64,000 nt of DNA from Exobacillus caeni (GCF_005747095.1 NZ_SWLG01000009.1:113567-177566); one strand, 5' to 3'; numbered from the stretch's first letter, positions 1 through 10,405 are shown. Program-made: numbers and translations. Notes: generated by a model from the letters alone, not told the origin.

Positions 1-2058
1 CCAATCAAAGATGCGATCGATAAAGCCTTTTTTCTCTTTCTTCTCTTTTTCAGCCGCTTTTGGCTGTTTGTTCGAATGCTCGTCACAGTATTCATGTGGC
101 TCTGTTCCTTTTATATAGTAAGTTTTTCTTGTGACAGGGCAGTTTTCTGTCGCGAGCTTGCCGTTGTCCGGATTCACATTTACCGCGATAACGTTCTTCG
201 TCGGTTTAAACTTTTTCTTTGGCTGTCCTTCGAGGGCTTCTTCGATAAAGTGGGCCCAGATGTTTTTAGCATACAAGCCGTCATTCGTCTCGTTCAGCGG
301 TTTTCCTTCATCATAACCGACCCAGACGGAGGCCGTAAGCTGTGGGGTAAAACCGATCATCCAGCTGTCATTAGGAGTGGAACCGGTCTTTCCCGCCACC
401 TGCCTTGATAACAGGTGGTCGACACCGCTCCCGGTTACTCTCGCATAGTCATTGAGTGATTCATCGAACACGCCTGTCATCATTTGCGTTGTCACGAAGG
501 CGGCATCGGGATCAAGCACCTGTTCTGCTTCCTTTTTCCATTCGTAAATAACGTTGCCTTCCCGGTCGACAACCTTCGTAATATAATGGGGTTCTACCGA
601 TTTTCCGCCGTTTGCAAACATGCTGTAAGCCCCGGTCATTTCAATCATCCTGACCGGCTTCGTACCCAGCGCAAGAGAAGGGATTTTCGCCAGCGGGCTT
701 TTGATGCCAAACCGTTTCGCCGTATTTACCAGCGTGTTTTCCTCTAGAAAAAGGTGCGTTTTTACCGCGACGATATTATCTGACAAAGCCAGTGCCTGGG
801 CAAGGGTAATGTCACCGTATGCATATGCGTTTCCGTAGTTGTGAGGCGAATATTCCGATTTCCCATCATTGTAGCGGAATGTTGTCGGCTCGCTTCTAAC
901 CGGCGTTGAAGGTGTAAAGCCATTCTCGATCGCAGCATAATATAAAAATGCTTTGAACGTTGACCCGGGTGCCCTTTTTGCCATTGTCGCCCGGTTGAAT
1001 TCGCTTTTCTCGTAATCTCTTCCTCCGACCAACGCCTTCACTTCACCGGTCTTCGGATCCATCGCAGTTAACGCAGTTTGGATATCCGAATCTTCATGAA
1101 TAATTCTTCCCACCCATTTCTCGGCTGTTTTCTGCATATGCGGATCAAGCGTCGTATAAACCTTTAATCCGCCAGCTTCGATAAAACGCTGATCAAGGTT
1201 CAGTCTGTTTACAAGCGACTTTTTCACTTCATCAAGGAAATAAGGCCCCAATGATTCGATCTTATCTTCTTCGGGCTTTGCTAATATAATCCTTTCATGC
1301 TTCGCTTTAAAGGTTCTTTCGCCAGAAGCTTTGTTCGTTGCGGCCATAACATCTAGAATCGTTTCCTGCCTGTCTTTTGCCCGTTCAAAATGAACTTTTG
1401 GAGAATAATAGCTCGGGCCTTTTGGGATTCCAGCAAGCATCGCCGCCTCGCCAAGCGTCAAATCTTTTGCGTGTTTATCAAAATAATAGTCTGCAGCAGC
1501 TTCGATTCCGTAAGCGCCGTGGCCGTAATAAATCGTATTAAGATAGCCTTCCAAAATTTCTTCTTTCGTATAGTTTAACTCCAGGCGAATCGCATAAAGT
1601 GCTTCCTGTATCTTCCTTGTCCATGTTTTGTCATGTTCCAGAAACAGGTTTCGGGCATATTGCTGGGTGATCGTGCTTGCCCCCTGGACTTTTGACATCG
1701 CCTTTATATCCGCCAATCCTGCAGCGATAATCCTTTTAAAATCAAAACCGTAATGATCATAAAACCTTTTGTCTTCAATAGCGATCGTAGCATCGATAAC
1801 ATTCGGTGAAATGTCCTTCAACGGAACCCAGTATCTATTTTGTCCGCCGTGTTCGCTCTCACCTACCACCGAACCATCACTCGCATAAAAAACCGTCGTT
1901 TGCGGAACAAGCAATGTAGGCGGGCCCTGAATTTTCGCATATAAAAAAATAGAAAAAAGAAAGAGTACCATAAAAATAGAAAAAATAAGTGCAAGACGCA
2001 TGAAAAGCCTCAGCCATCTCCACGTCTGTTTGAGCCGCTGGTCTGTGATCACTTCCAT
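1..2058 (-). CDS. pbpG: Class A penicillin-binding protein (PBP2d type), 3' end beyond the window
   Basis: Bifunctional peptidoglycan glycosyltransferase/transpeptidase; 686 codons are visible and the frame is still open at the left edge. After a short cytoplasmic start there is one membrane segment (about residues 18-42). The GT51 domain shows EDKRFYDHYG (E95 is the expected catalytic Glu) and STITQQYARNL. The transpeptidase domain shows the active-site serine in PGSTFK (S366), SDN, and KTG (K557). ATG follows GGAGGTGAAGGAT. No complete frame was found because the stop lies outside. Next to speE, as pbpG (ywhE) is in B. subtilis, and divergent from it. A SigG/SigF-like promoter precedes it, in keeping with the known forespore expression of pbpG. 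Confidence 0.93.
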   Translation of the reverse strand, partial: MEVITDQRLKQTWRWLRLFMRLALIFSIFMVLFLFSIFLYAKIQGPPTLLVPQTTVFYASDGSVVGESEHGGQNRYWVPLKDISPNVIDATIAIEDKRFYDHYGFDFKRIIAAGLADIKAMSKVQGASTITQQYARNLFLEHDKTWTRKIQEALYAIRLELNYTKEEILEGYLNTIYYGHGAYGIEAAADYYFDKHAKDLTLGEAAMLAGIPKGPSYYSPKVHFERAKDRQETILDVMAATNKASGERTFKAKHERIILAKPEEDKIESLGPYFLDEVKKSLVNRLNLDQRFIEAGGLKVYTTLDPHMQKTAEKWVGRIIHEDSDIQTALTAMDPKTGEVKALVGGRDYEKSEFNRATMAKRAPGSTFKAFLYYAAIENGFTPSTPVRSEPTTFRYNDGKSEYSPHNYGNAYAYGDITLAQALALSDNIVAVKTHLFLEENTLVNTAKRFGIKSPLAKIPSLALGTKPVRMIEMTGAYSMFANGGKSVEPHYITKVVDREGNVIYEWKKEAEQVLDPDAAFVTTQMMTGVFDESLNDYARVTGSGVDHLLSRQVAGKTGSTPNDSWMIGFTPQLTASVWVGYDEGKPLNETNDGLYAKNIWAHFIEEALEGQPKKKFKPTKNVIAVNVNPDNGKLATENCPVTRKTYYIKGTEPHEYCDEHSNKQPKAAEKEKKEKKGFIDRIFDW

Positions 2059-2108
2059 ATCCTTCACCTCCGCCCATGCAAATTTAAAAAATCTATAAAA
2101 CTTAGTTT

Positions 2109-2139
2109 TAGTATGGGAAAAAAGAAGGATTTCTAAACA
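2109..2139 (-). promoter_or_regulatory. Forespore sigma (SigG/SigF-like) promoter for pbpG
   Basis: On the minus strand TGTTTA (2134-2139) is followed after 18 bases by CATACTA (2109-2115). This fits the SigG -10 consensus CATnnTA exactly and the -35 with one mismatch. It lies about 50 bases upstream of the pbpG ATG. Confidence 0.5.
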
Positions 2140-2233
2140 TGGATAGGAGTTACGGACAGTAAACATCGCTTCGGACAATCAACAAGCTGGTTTTGGCACG
2201 CTCGGAAAATCGAAGTAATGAACAAAAAATCTC

Positions 2234-2263
2234 TTGCAATAGGATAAAAAGTAAGACTATACT
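2234..2263 (+). promoter_or_regulatory. SigA-type promoter for speE-speB
   Basis: TTGCAA (2234-2239), 18-base spacer, TATACT (2258-2263). This would give a leader of about 170 bases before speE. The 2059-2439 interval otherwise holds only the divergent pbpG promoter. Confidence 0.5.
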
Positions 2264-2439
2264 ATGGCAGTCACAGTGGTTTTTTATGTGATAAAGGTTT
2301 TCTTTTTTGCTATCTATAGCGTGCTTTCCGTTTCAGAATTTTTGAACAGGGAACGATAAAACCATAAATTGTATTTCAAAGGATAATAAGGTTAGTTCGA
2401 GAAAACCTGAGGAATGAATTTTTTAGAGGAGTGAATGTA

Positions 2440-3267
2440 ATGGAATTATGGTACACAGAGAAACAAACGGAGCGGTTTGGCATCACAGCGAAGATCAAAC
2501 AAACTTTACATACAGAGCAGACCGATTTTCAAAGGCTGGATATGATCGAGACAGAAGAGTTTGGGAACATGCTTGTGCTTGACGGCATGGTGATGACAAC
2601 GCAAAAAGATGAGTTCGTTTATCATGAGATGGTTGCACACGTGCCGTTATTTACCCATCCTAACCCAAAGAACGTACTGGTTGTTGGCGGCGGTGACGGC
2701 GGCGTTATCCGTGAAGTGCTGAAACATCCTTCTGTTGAAAAAGCGACACTTGTAGAAATCGACGGGAAGGTGATCGAATACTCGAAAAAGTACCTTCCGG
2801 AAATTGCGGGAGACCTTGACGATCCGCGTGTTGAAGTAAAAGTTGACGATGGATTTATGCATATCGCAAAAAGCGAAAACGATTATGACGTGATCATGGT
2901 AGATTCTACAGAACCTGTCGGGCCAGCTGCAAAGCTTTTTGAAAAAGGATTTTATGAAGGTATTTCCAAAGCGTTAAAAGAAGATGGGATCTTCGTTGCC
3001 CAGACAGATAACCCGTGGTTTAAGGCAGACTTGATTTCCCAGGTGAACCGTGATGTGAAGGAAATCTTCCCGATCACAAAACTATATATCGCTAACATCC
3101 CTACTTATCCGAGCGGAATGTGGACGTTCACGATCGGTTCTAAAAAACATGACCCGCTTGAAGTAAGCGAAGACCGTTTCCATGATATCGACACCAGGTA
3201 TTATACAAAAGAGCTTCACAACGCTTGTTTTGCGCTTCCAAAATTCGTAGCGGATTTAGTGAAGTAA
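2440..3267 (+). CDS. speE: Spermidine synthase (polyamine aminopropyltransferase)
   Basis: Transfers the aminopropyl group from decarboxylated S-adenosylmethionine to putrescine. 275 residues, the usual length, and closely collinear with B. subtilis SpeE from the N-terminal MELWYTEKQ onward. The nucleotide-binding glycine loop [14 protein letters not shown] and the catalytic-loop DSTEP are present. ATG 2440 was preferred over the in-frame GTG at 2431 because GAGGAG at 2426-2431 is well spaced for it and the B. subtilis protein starts there. speB follows after 12 bases, so the two are co-transcribed: SpeB makes the putrescine that SpeE uses. Confidence 0.97.
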   Translation: MELWYTEKQTERFGITAKIKQTLHTEQTDFQRLDMIETEEFGNMLVLDGMVMTTQKDEFVYHEMVAHVPLFTHPNPKNVLVVGGGDGGVIREVLKHPSVEKATLVEIDGKVIEYSKKYLPEIAGDLDDPRVEVKVDDGFMHIAKSENDYDVIMVDSTEPVGPAAKLFEKGFYEGISKALKEDGIFVAQTDNPWFKADLISQVNRDVKEIFPITKLYIANIPTYPSGMWTFTIGSKKHDPLEVSEDRFHDIDTRYYTKELHNACFALPKFVADLVK

Positions 3268-3279
3268 GGGGGAAGCAGG

Positions 3280-4158
3280 ATGAAATTCGATGAAGCTTAT
3301 TCTGGAAATGTCTTTATCTTAAGCAATCCGGACTTCGAAGAGAGCGATGTTGTCATATACGGAATGCCGATGGACTGGACTGTAAGCTTTCGCCCGGGCT
3401 CGCGTTTCGGCCCTGCCCGCATCCGTGAAGTATCCCTGGGGCTGGAAGAGTACAGCCCATACATGGACAGGCATCTTGAAGAAGTAAAATATTTTGATGC
3501 AGGCGACATCCCGCTTCCTTTTGGTAACCCTCAGAGAAGCATCGATATGATCGAGGAATATATCGATGGCCTGCTTGAAAAAGGAAAGTTTCCGCTCGGG
3601 CTCGGCGGTGAACATCTTGTAACATGGCCGATTCTCAAAGCGTTCCATAAAAAATACGATGACCTGGTGCTGATCCATATCGATGCACATACAGACCTGC
3701 GTGAGCAGTATGAAGGAGAACTATTATCCCATTCAACACCTGTCAGAAAAGCGTGCGGCCTGCTTGGTGCAGAAAATGTTTATTCATTCGGAATCCGTTC
3801 CGGTATGCGTGAAGAGTTTCAGTTCGCAAAGGACTCCGGAATGCATTTGTATAAGTTCGACGTAGCAGAGCCACTTAAAAAAGTACTGCCTGATCTTGCC
3901 GGCAGAAACGTATACGTCACGATAGATATCGATGTGCTTGACCCGGCACATGCTCCAGGAACCGGAACAGCTGAAGCGGGAGGCATCACGTCTAAAGAAC
4001 TCCTGGATGCTATCATGATGATCGCTGACTCCGATATGAAAGTTGTCGGAGCGGATCTTGTGGAAGTAGCGCCGGCATATGACCCGACAGAAAAAACGCA
4101 AATCGCCGCTAGTAAGTTCATCCGGGAAATCCTGCTTGGATGGACAAATAAAAAATAA
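3280..4158 (+). CDS. speB: Agmatinase
   Basis: Hydrolyses agmatine to putrescine and urea, the step before SpeE. 292 residues of the ureohydrolase (arginase) family. The metal-binding motifs GGEH, DAHTD and DIDVLDPAHAPGTG, which hold the dinuclear Mn centre, are all intact. ATG is preceded by AAGGGGGAAGCAGG. Closely collinear with B. subtilis SpeB; second gene of the speE-speB operon and followed by an intrinsic terminator. Confidence 0.97.
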   Translation: MKFDEAYSGNVFILSNPDFEESDVVIYGMPMDWTVSFRPGSRFGPARIREVSLGLEEYSPYMDRHLEEVKYFDAGDIPLPFGNPQRSIDMIEEYIDGLLEKGKFPLGLGGEHLVTWPILKAFHKKYDDLVLIHIDAHTDLREQYEGELLSHSTPVRKACGLLGAENVYSFGIRSGMREEFQFAKDSGMHLYKFDVAEPLKKVLPDLAGRNVYVTIDIDVLDPAHAPGTGTAEAGGITSKELLDAIMMIADSDMKVVGADLVEVAPAYDPTEKTQIAASKFIREILLGWTNKK

Positions 4159-4172
4159 TTAATTTTTCATTA

Positions 4173-4202
4173 CTGCATCGCTAAGCGGTGCAGTTTTGTT
4201 TT
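4173..4202 (+). terminator. Intrinsic terminator of speE-speB
   Basis: CTGCATCGC-taa-GCGGTGCAG (9-bp stem with one G-T pair) followed by TTTTGTTTT. Confidence 0.85.
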
Positions 4203-4327
4203 ATAATAAAAGCGGGACAAATTGTTTAAAAAATACATATTTTCAAAAAAATACTCTAGTTCCTTAGACTCGTACATAATAATGCAGACTTAGCAAGCTA
4301 AAATTATATATAAAGGTGTGTTTGTTA

Positions 4328-6424
4328 ATGAATGCAGAGGACACCCGATTCGGCTCTTTTACGTTATCATTTTACGATCAACTCTCAGATCCGGTCATTT
4401 TTACTGATTCAAAAGGATCGATCTTAGCATTAAATAAATCGGCCCAAAAGAAGTTCAAGAATGTTCCTTCCCACACTCCTATCGTTAAGCTTTTTCCGGA
4501 CATCATAGTTGAAAATCTAAAAGAAGAAGAAATCGTTCCCGCCTGTTCGGTAGATGGTCATGATTATCTTCTTTCTATTTGCATGTCTACCCAATCGAAT
4601 GTAAGCGCTGTTTTACTTAGGTCTTCGAAATTAGAACAAGAAAAACAACACCGCTACCAGTCATTGTTTGAACAAAATTCTTCGGCTATATACGCGATCG
4701 ACCGAAACGGTACTATCCTGGACATAAATGCAGAAGGAGAAAGAGCAACAGGATATAAAAAGGATGAACTGATCGGTCATTCAATCCATAAGCTTATCTA
4801 TGAAGAAGACCTTCCTGCGGTTGAAGAGCTGCGAGAAAGAGTGTATAACGGAGAACATATTGAATACGAGATTCCGATCCAAACAAAAGACTGTGTTAAA
4901 AAACATATGAGAGTAAAAAACATTCCTATCGTTGTGCAGGATGAAATAATAGGAATGTACGGTATCGCAAAGAATATCACCAAACAAAAAATAACAGAAG
5001 AAGCGCTGAAGATCAGCAATGAACGGTATCGGCTACTCGTTGAACATTCGCCTGATGCGATTGCCATACACAGGAATGGGAAGATTGTGTATGTTAACGA
5101 AGCTGGTGTTAAGCTTGTAAGCGCAACCGATCATTGTGAGTTAATAGGTAAAAGTATTTATGATTTTCTTCATGAAGATTCCACTGACATTGTCCAAAAG
5201 CGCCTCAGTATTCCAGTTGATGATGCGGCACGGGAAGAAATGATCGATTTGAAGTTGAAAGGAAAAGACGGAAGTGTGGTCGATGTTCAGTTAAAAGCGA
5301 TTCCATTTGAAGATAAGGACACGGTTCAAATTGTCATCAGGGAAGTGACGGAACAGAAAAAAGCAAAAAGAGAGCTCGAAGATTCAGAACAGCGCTATAA
5401 ATCCCTTTTTCAGAATAATCCTGATTCCATGTACTCGATTGGGCTTGATGGCAAGTTGTTGAGTGTTAATCCTGCATGTGAAAAGGTTACGGGCTATACG
5501 ATAGAGGAATTGAAGGCCCAGGATTATGAGAACTTTATAGCGAGCAATGATAAAGAGCGAGTGAAAAAAATATATAAGAGCATAATGGGAGGCGCCACCC
5601 GGAAATTCCATAAAACAATCATCCATAAAAAAGGGCATCGCGTAGATATGGAAGCGATTGGGTTTCCTATGATAGTCGATGGCAGGATTGTCGGGGTATA
5701 CGGGATTATGGTGGATATCACCCATCAAAAGAAGACAGAAGAATTGCTAAGAAAGTCGGACAAGCTTTCCGTTGTCGGGCAGCTGGCAGCGGCAGTGGCG
5801 CATGAAATACGCAACCCGCTAACCGCATTGAAAGGGTTTATCCAACTGCTTTATGGAGGCCTTGACGGAAAAGGACAATACTATCAGATTATGCTTTCCG
5901 AGCTGAGCCGAATCGAAACGATTATAAGCGAACTGCTTGTCCTGGCAAAGCCACAGGCTGTTGTGTTCGAGGAAAAGAATATCCATTACTTGCTTAGCCA
6001 TGTTGTAACATTACTTGAAAGCCAGGCCAACCTTCAAAACGTCCAGATTTTCAGAAGCTTTGGTGCCTATAATCCGATACTTAAAGGGGAAGAGAACCAA
6101 CTAAAGCAAGTATTCATCAACGTTATGAAGAACGCGATCGAAGCGATGCCCCGAGGAGGAAGGCTTATTATCGAAACGACGCTGGAACAGGATAAGTATA
6201 TAGGTGTGCGGTTTAAAGACAGCGGCGAAGGTATTCCGAAAGAGCGTCTCGCGAATCTTGGCGAGCCGTTTTACACCACAAAAGAAAAAGGAACGGGCCT
6301 TGGCTTGATGATCAGCTACAAAATTATCAAAGAGCATAACGGCATGATCGAAATCAAAAGCGAAGAGGGAAAAGGTACTACTGTTGAAGTACTGTTTCCA
6401 GTGGTGCAAACGGTTGAAGTATAA
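4328..6424 (+). CDS. Orphan PAS-domain sensor histidine kinase, KinA/KinE type
   Basis: 698 residues, no transmembrane segment visible, so probably cytoplasmic. Four PAS-like modules occupy about residues 10-440 (cores near LSDPVIFTD, LFEQNSSAIYAID, LVEHSPDAIAIHRNG and LFQNNPDSMYSIG). Then comes a HisKA domain with VAHEIRNPLTALKGF (phospho-accepting His492) and a HATPase with N box NVMKNAIEAM, G1 DSGEGIP and G2 GTGLGL. The dimerisation helix closely resembles the B. subtilis sporulation kinases. No response regulator is adjacent; spo0F lies 23 kb downstream, so it probably feeds the phosphorelay (inference). ATG 4328 has AAGGTG upstream; the upstream in-frame GTG at 4316 is inside that RBS. 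Single-gene unit with its own terminator. Confidence 0.85.
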   Translation: MNAEDTRFGSFTLSFYDQLSDPVIFTDSKGSILALNKSAQKKFKNVPSHTPIVKLFPDIIVENLKEEEIVPACSVDGHDYLLSICMSTQSNVSAVLLRSSKLEQEKQHRYQSLFEQNSSAIYAIDRNGTILDINAEGERATGYKKDELIGHSIHKLIYEEDLPAVEELRERVYNGEHIEYEIPIQTKDCVKKHMRVKNIPIVVQDEIIGMYGIAKNITKQKITEEALKISNERYRLLVEHSPDAIAIHRNGKIVYVNEAGVKLVSATDHCELIGKSIYDFLHEDSTDIVQKRLSIPVDDAAREEMIDLKLKGKDGSVVDVQLKAIPFEDKDTVQIVIREVTEQKKAKRELEDSEQRYKSLFQNNPDSMYSIGLDGKLLSVNPACEKVTGYTIEELKAQDYENFIASNDKERVKKIYKSIMGGATRKFHKTIIHKKGHRVDMEAIGFPMIVDGRIVGVYGIMVDITHQKKTEELLRKSDKLSVVGQLAAAVAHEIRNPLTALKGFIQLLYGGLDGKGQYYQIMLSELSRIETIISELLVLAKPQAVVFEEKNIHYLLSHVVTLLESQANLQNVQIFRSFGAYNPILKGEENQLKQVFINVMKNAIEAMPRGGRLIIETTLEQDKYIGVRFKDSGEGIPKERLANLGEPFYTTKEKGTGLGLMISYKIIKEHNGMIEIKSEEGKGTTVEVLFPVVQTVEV

Positions 6425-6446
6425 CTTGTTTTAGAATAATGTTGAG

Positions 6447-6478
6447 GCATGATCCACGTAAAGTGGACATGCTTTTTT
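6447..6478 (+). terminator. Intrinsic terminator of the sensor kinase
   Basis: GCATG-TCCAC-loop-GTGGA-CATGC stem followed by TTTTTT. Confidence 0.8.
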
Positions 6479-6530
6479 GTTTGATTTGAAAAGAATTGAT
6501 GTATAAATACCAAAGAAGGAATTTAAGCAG

Positions 6531-6600
6531 AGGAGCGTTTGCTTTCCGCTTAAGAATGCTCGACTTTACGCAGGGCGGGTGGTGAGCCTCCTTATCGCAA
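6531..6600. repeat. Degenerate Bacillaceae dispersed repeat remnant
   Basis: The stretch with 'gctttccgc' and 'gcgggtggtgagcctcctt' resembles a sequence I recall as widely dispersed between Bacillaceae genes (gcgggcggtgagcctcct type). It has no frame. Recognised from memory only. Confidence 0.4.
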
Positions 6601-6638
6601 ATCATCAGGGTGCTGACTAGAGTGTCCTTTCTTCATTA

Positions 6639-6822
6639 GAGGACATCTGTTCCGTTATTTGTGACAAAAGGCTGTTTTTTAAAAATTATAGGTCATTGGT
6701 GCCGTTATTTACTGGTGAAACGCCTATTTTGATCCGATTATGAGTAAATAGCGGAACGTATGCCCTCATTTATTTCTAAAAGTAGTAGTTTAACACAAAT
6801 AGCGGATTCAATGTCCTATAAA
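6639..6822. repeat. Four-unit palindromic repeat, copy A
   Basis: Two direct units ending TTCCGTTATTT/GCCGTTATTT (6639-6661, 6686-6711) are followed by two inverted units starting AAATAGCGGA (6745-6768, 6796-6821). The outer parts read GGACAT or GGTCAT and, inverted, ATGCCCTC or ATGTCCTATA. Sister copies lie at 56236-56419 and 62182-62366. The rest of the 6425-7032 interval shows no gene. Confidence 0.8.
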
Positions 6823-7032
6823 TCCAACTTCAAGCTGGCTACTGATGCCCTCGATACTCCAGGAGTCTAGCAGATCCGCACCGATCCAAATATTCCTGAA
6901 AGTTTGCTAACAAACATAAATAATCAACATCGACTGGAAATGATAACCTGCAGAGGGAACCCTGCCAAAGATTGATACGAAAAGGAATCTTTTTTATAAT
7001 AGAAAAGTTAATGCAAAAAAGGACGTGAAAAG

Positions 7033-7464
7033 ATGCAATCAGAAGTGCAGGTAAACCTTGAGCTGGATACTGTGATCGGCCATGGAAGAGATAAAGAGAA
7101 AACGAACTTAAAAACGTCTGGATCCGTTTTTCAAAAAAGTAATGCAACTTACATTAAATATGATGAACATCTTGAGGCGGGAAAAGTATCAAACGTTGTA
7201 AAAATAACAGGAACACAGGTTACGGTTATCAGAAGAGGCGCTGTTTCGATGCGGCAAACATTCGAACAGGGCAAAACAACGGAAAGCGTTTATCAGTCTC
7301 CTTTTGGAGCACTGCAAATGGAAGCGAAGACAACACAAGTAAGCTTTGAATGGGATGAGCAGAACCGATCCGGGAAACTGTCTCTCGATTACCAACTATC
7401 ATTGCAGCAAGAACAACCGCGTCATCACCAGATGACCTTTACGTTGAAGGGAGTATCAGTATGA
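7033..7464 (+). CDS. ywiB: DUF1934 family protein YwiB
   Basis: 143-residue beta-rich (calycin-like barrel) protein of unknown biochemical function, homologous to B. subtilis YwiB. Visible family pattern: alternating strands, [14 protein letters not shown] and [16 protein letters not shown], then a Phe-Glu-Trp strand near the C-terminus. No signal peptide. It overlaps the argS start by four bases (ATGA), so the two are translationally coupled, as in B. subtilis. ATG follows AGGACGTGAAAAG. Confidence 0.85.
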   Translation: MQSEVQVNLELDTVIGHGRDKEKTNLKTSGSVFQKSNATYIKYDEHLEAGKVSNVVKITGTQVTVIRRGAVSMRQTFEQGKTTESVYQSPFGALQMEAKTTQVSFEWDEQNRSGKLSLDYQLSLQQEQPRHHQMTFTLKGVSV

Positions 7465-9131
7465 ACAGTTTAGAAAAAGTAAAAGAACTTCTAAAAGAGG
7501 AAATTGCAGATGCCGTCGTTAAAGCTGGCCTCGCTGAAAAGGAGCAACTGCCGGAAGTTATCCTTGAGACGCCAAAAGAAAAAGCGCATGGTGACTATGC
7601 ATCGAACATGGCGATGCAGCTTGCCAGAATCGCGAAAAAAGCGCCGAGAATGATCGCGGATGATATCGTGAACCACCTTGATAAGGAAAAAGCGCACGTA
7701 AAAGAAATCGAAATTGCAGGTCCAGGGTTTATTAACTTCTTTATGGACCATTCTTATTTAACAGAGCTTATTCCATCTATTTTAAAAGCCGGAGACGAAT
7801 ACGGCAAAACAAATGCCGGCGCTAACAAGAGAATCCAGATGGAGTTTGTTTCCGCGAACCCGACAGGAAGCCTTCATCTGGGGCATGCACGTGGCGCTGC
7901 AGTTGGTGACACGTTGTGCAATATCCTTGATAAAGCTGGATACGATGTTTCGAGAGAATATTATATCAACGATGCAGGAAACCAGATCCATAACCTCGCT
8001 CTTTCCCTTGAAGCAAGATACTACCAGGCCCTTGGACTGGAAAAGGATCTTCCTGAAGATGGCTATTACGGGGAGGATATCGTTCATTTCGGGAAAGACC
8101 TTGCAGAAGAACAGGGCAAAAAGCTTCTCGACCTGGAAGAAAAAGAACGGTATTCCTATTTTAGGGAGTACGGACTGAAGCGTGAATTGGATAAGCTGAA
8201 GCATGACTTGAAAGAATTCCGTGTGGAGTTTGATGAATGGTATTCCGAGACCTCCCTGTATACCTCCGGAAAAATTGATAAAGTGCTTGAAAAGCTTGAA
8301 GAACGCGGAAAAACGTATAAAGAAGACGGTGCTACATGGTTCCGCTCGACAGAATACGGCGATGACAAAGACCGTGTATTGATTAAACAGGATGGTTCTT
8401 ACACCTATCTAACGCCTGATATCGCCTACCATCTGGATAAATTCGAACGAGGTTTTGAAAAGCTGATCAATATCTGGGGCGCTGACCATCACGGTTATAT
8501 ACCGAGAATGAAAGCGGCAGTGCAGGCACTCGGATATGACCGGGAGCAGCTGGAAGTACTCATCATCCAGATGGTGAACCTGTTCAAAGACGGCGAAAAG
8601 ATGAAAATGAGCAAGCGTACAGGTAAAGCGGTAACACTTCGAGAGTTGATGGAAGAAGTCGGCGTTGACGCTATGCGTTACTTCTTCTCGATGAGAAGCA
8701 ACGATTCCCATCTGGACTTTGATATGGACCTGGCTGTATCGCGATCAAATGAAAATCCTGTCTATTATGTACAATACGCACATGCGCGTGTTTGCAGCAT
8801 CTTGAGGCAGGGGCAGGAAATGGGCCTTTCATATGAAGGAGATGCTGATCTATCGCTTATCGATTCAGAAAAAGAAATCGAGTTATTGAAAAAGCTGGGC
8901 GAGTTTCCAGAGGCAGTAACGGAAGCGGCTGAAAAGCTGATGACTCACCGCATCACCCATTATGCGTTTGAGCTTGCTGCAGCATTGCACAGTTTCTACA
9001 ACGTGGAACGCGTACTTGATTCAGAAGACATGGAGAAAAGTGCAGCGCGCTTTAAACTGATGAAAGCCGTCCAGCAAACGATTCAAAATGCGCTTCGCTT
9101 AATCGGCGTCTCTGCTCCAGAGAAAATGTAA
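7461..9131 (+). CDS. argS: Arginyl-tRNA synthetase
   Basis: Class I aminoacyl-tRNA synthetase charging tRNA-Arg. 556 residues, the same length as B. subtilis ArgS. HIGH-type motif HLGHARG near residue 133 and [10 protein letters not shown] near residue 385; the C-terminal DALR anticodon-binding helices begin near [16 protein letters not shown]. The start overlaps the ywiB stop (ATGA). No T-box leader is visible upstream of ywiB. Ends at a strong terminator. Confidence 0.97.
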   Translation: MNSLEKVKELLKEEIADAVVKAGLAEKEQLPEVILETPKEKAHGDYASNMAMQLARIAKKAPRMIADDIVNHLDKEKAHVKEIEIAGPGFINFFMDHSYLTELIPSILKAGDEYGKTNAGANKRIQMEFVSANPTGSLHLGHARGAAVGDTLCNILDKAGYDVSREYYINDAGNQIHNLALSLEARYYQALGLEKDLPEDGYYGEDIVHFGKDLAEEQGKKLLDLEEKERYSYFREYGLKRELDKLKHDLKEFRVEFDEWYSETSLYTSGKIDKVLEKLEERGKTYKEDGATWFRSTEYGDDKDRVLIKQDGSYTYLTPDIAYHLDKFERGFEKLINIWGADHHGYIPRMKAAVQALGYDREQLEVLIIQMVNLFKDGEKMKMSKRTGKAVTLRELMEEVGVDAMRYFFSMRSNDSHLDFDMDLAVSRSNENPVYYVQYAHARVCSILRQGQEMGLSYEGDADLSLIDSEKEIELLKKLGEFPEAVTEAAEKLMTHRITHYAFELAAALHSFYNVERVLDSEDMEKSAARFKLMKAVQQTIQNALRLIGVSAPEKM

Positions 9132-9146
9132 ATAATTTTAAGATAG

Positions 9147-9240
9147 AGTTGACTCAAGTGTCCGGCTCCCTCCGTTTAGCACAGATCTAGATAACGTGTT
9201 GGAGGTGCCTGGCACTTTGCCATTGAGTCGACTCCTTTTT
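9147..9240 (+). terminator. Long hairpin terminator after argS
   Basis: GAGTTGACTCAA...CCCTCC pairs with GGAGGTGCC...TTGAGTCGACTC, followed by CTTTTT. The inner part contains GGTGCCTGGCACTTT, a palindrome type common between Bacillaceae genes. Confidence 0.75.
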
Positions 9241-9324
9241 GTATTCAGTCAACATCTTATAACTTCCCCTCGCTTAGGTCATCCTAAAAGAGGGTAGAAA
9301 AGTTGTGGATAGGAGGGAAACAAT

Positions 9325-9489
9325 TTGAAAATCGTTCTATTATCAATCATTACAGGATTTGTCGTTGGATTTATATTTGCTTTATTTAAACTGCCAATCC
9401 CTGCACCACCTGCCCTCGCCGGGATCGCTGGCATCGTCGGAATCTATCTCGGCTTCAAAGCCTTCAGCTGGGTCCAAACCTTCTTCTAA
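9325..9489 (+). CDS. Small XapX domain membrane protein
   Basis: 54-residue protein with two hydrophobic helices, starting MKIVLLSIITGFVVGFIFAL and ending FKAFSWVQTFF. The proline-rich turn LPIPAPPALAGIAGIVGIYLG is the hallmark of the XapX family, whose function is unknown. TTG start with a near-perfect AGGAGGG RBS at 9311-9317. Monocistronic, between the argS terminator and the hydrolase gene. Confidence 0.8.
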   Translation: MKIVLLSIITGFVVGFIFALFKLPIPAPPALAGIAGIVGIYLGFKAFSWVQTFF

Positions 9490-9526
9490 CAGGCGAAGAA
9501 AAAGAAATGGTGGCTGGCACTTATCC

Positions 9527-9589
9527 ACAACTTTGAGGGGGTCAGACCCCGAAAAAAAGGGGTTAGACCCCAAAAGAGGTGTTAATAAA
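9527..9589. repeat. TTATCCACA / GGGGTCAGACCCC palindromic repeat
   Basis: TTATCCACA is followed by GGGGTCAGACCCC and then GGGGTTAGACCCC and GGTGTTAA. Related units sit at 39271-39350, and a GGGGTCTAACTCC variant forms the terminator at 62384. It directly precedes the hydrolase start. Confidence 0.6.
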
Positions 9590-10405
9590 TTGCCTACTGT
9601 ACATCTAGAGAATGAGCTTGAGGTTTATTATGAGGAGGCGGGAAGGGGGATGCCGATCCTTTTTCTTCATCCGCCCGGGATGGGGCTTGTGACCTTTTAT
9701 TATCAGCAGGCTCTTGCCGACCAATTTCGGGTCATCGCTTATGACATTCGAGGGCACGGCTATAGCGGGCTGACAGAAGAACCGCTTTCGATCGGCCTTT
9801 TAGCTGAGGACCTGCTTTTTTTTATGAATGCGTTAAATATAGAAAAGGCAGTGGTTTGCGGCTACTCCGCAGGCGGGTCGATCGCGCTGGATTTTGCGCT
9901 TAAGCACCCGGAAAGGATGGAAGCTTTAATTCTCTCCGGCGGTTTTTCTGAAGTTAACGACTTTTGGCTTCGAAACGAATTCAAAGCGGGAATAGCGCTT
10001 TCAAATGAAAAAAGGCTTCCGTTCCTTGCCAAAGCAGTATCCCTTGGAAACCGTTCTACAAAAGCGGATACAAAAATGCTCTATGATTATTTCATGAAGT
10101 CTGATCCACTCACGCTTCGGAAGTTATATAAAGAAGGCCTCGACTACAATTGTACGAAGCACCTTCCGAATATAAAATGTCCGCTTATGGTGGTCGAAGG
10201 GCAATTTGCTTTTTATTTTCACCACTATCAAATGATTTTCCAGAGTCTAGTGCCGAATGTAGAAACGGCAAGAGTATCAAAAGGTTTCCATGAACTTCCG
10301 ATGAAATTCCATGATCCTTTCAACCATGTGGTCAGGACGTTTCTTAATAAAGTCCTATATTCTGAGCGTAGCACCGCCGATTCGTTTAAACCCGCGTACA
10401 GCTGA
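9590..10405 (+). CDS. Alpha/beta hydrolase
   Basis: 271 residues. Nucleophile elbow GYSAGGS (Ser in GxSxG), oxyanion strand [10 protein letters not shown] and the conserved [10 protein letters not shown] are present. The acid is probably the Glu of VVEGQFAF and the base His is in KGFHELP. No signal peptide. Substrate unknown; this fold covers esterases, haloperoxidase-like enzymes and C-C hydrolases. TTG 9590 was chosen because AGAGGTG precedes it at 9 bases and homology begins there; the open frame upstream runs through the XapX gene and a repeat. Its last 51 bases overlap the 3' end of uvsE on the other strand. Confidence 0.8.
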   Translation: MPTVHLENELEVYYEEAGRGMPILFLHPPGMGLVTFYYQQALADQFRVIAYDIRGHGYSGLTEEPLSIGLLAEDLLFFMNALNIEKAVVCGYSAGGSIALDFALKHPERMEALILSGGFSEVNDFWLRNEFKAGIALSNEKRLPFLAKAVSLGNRSTKADTKMLYDYFMKSDPLTLRKLYKEGLDYNCTKHLPNIKCPLMVVEGQFAFYFHHYQMIFQSLVPNVETARVSKGFHELPMKFHDPFNHVVRTFLNKVLYSERSTADSFKPAYS

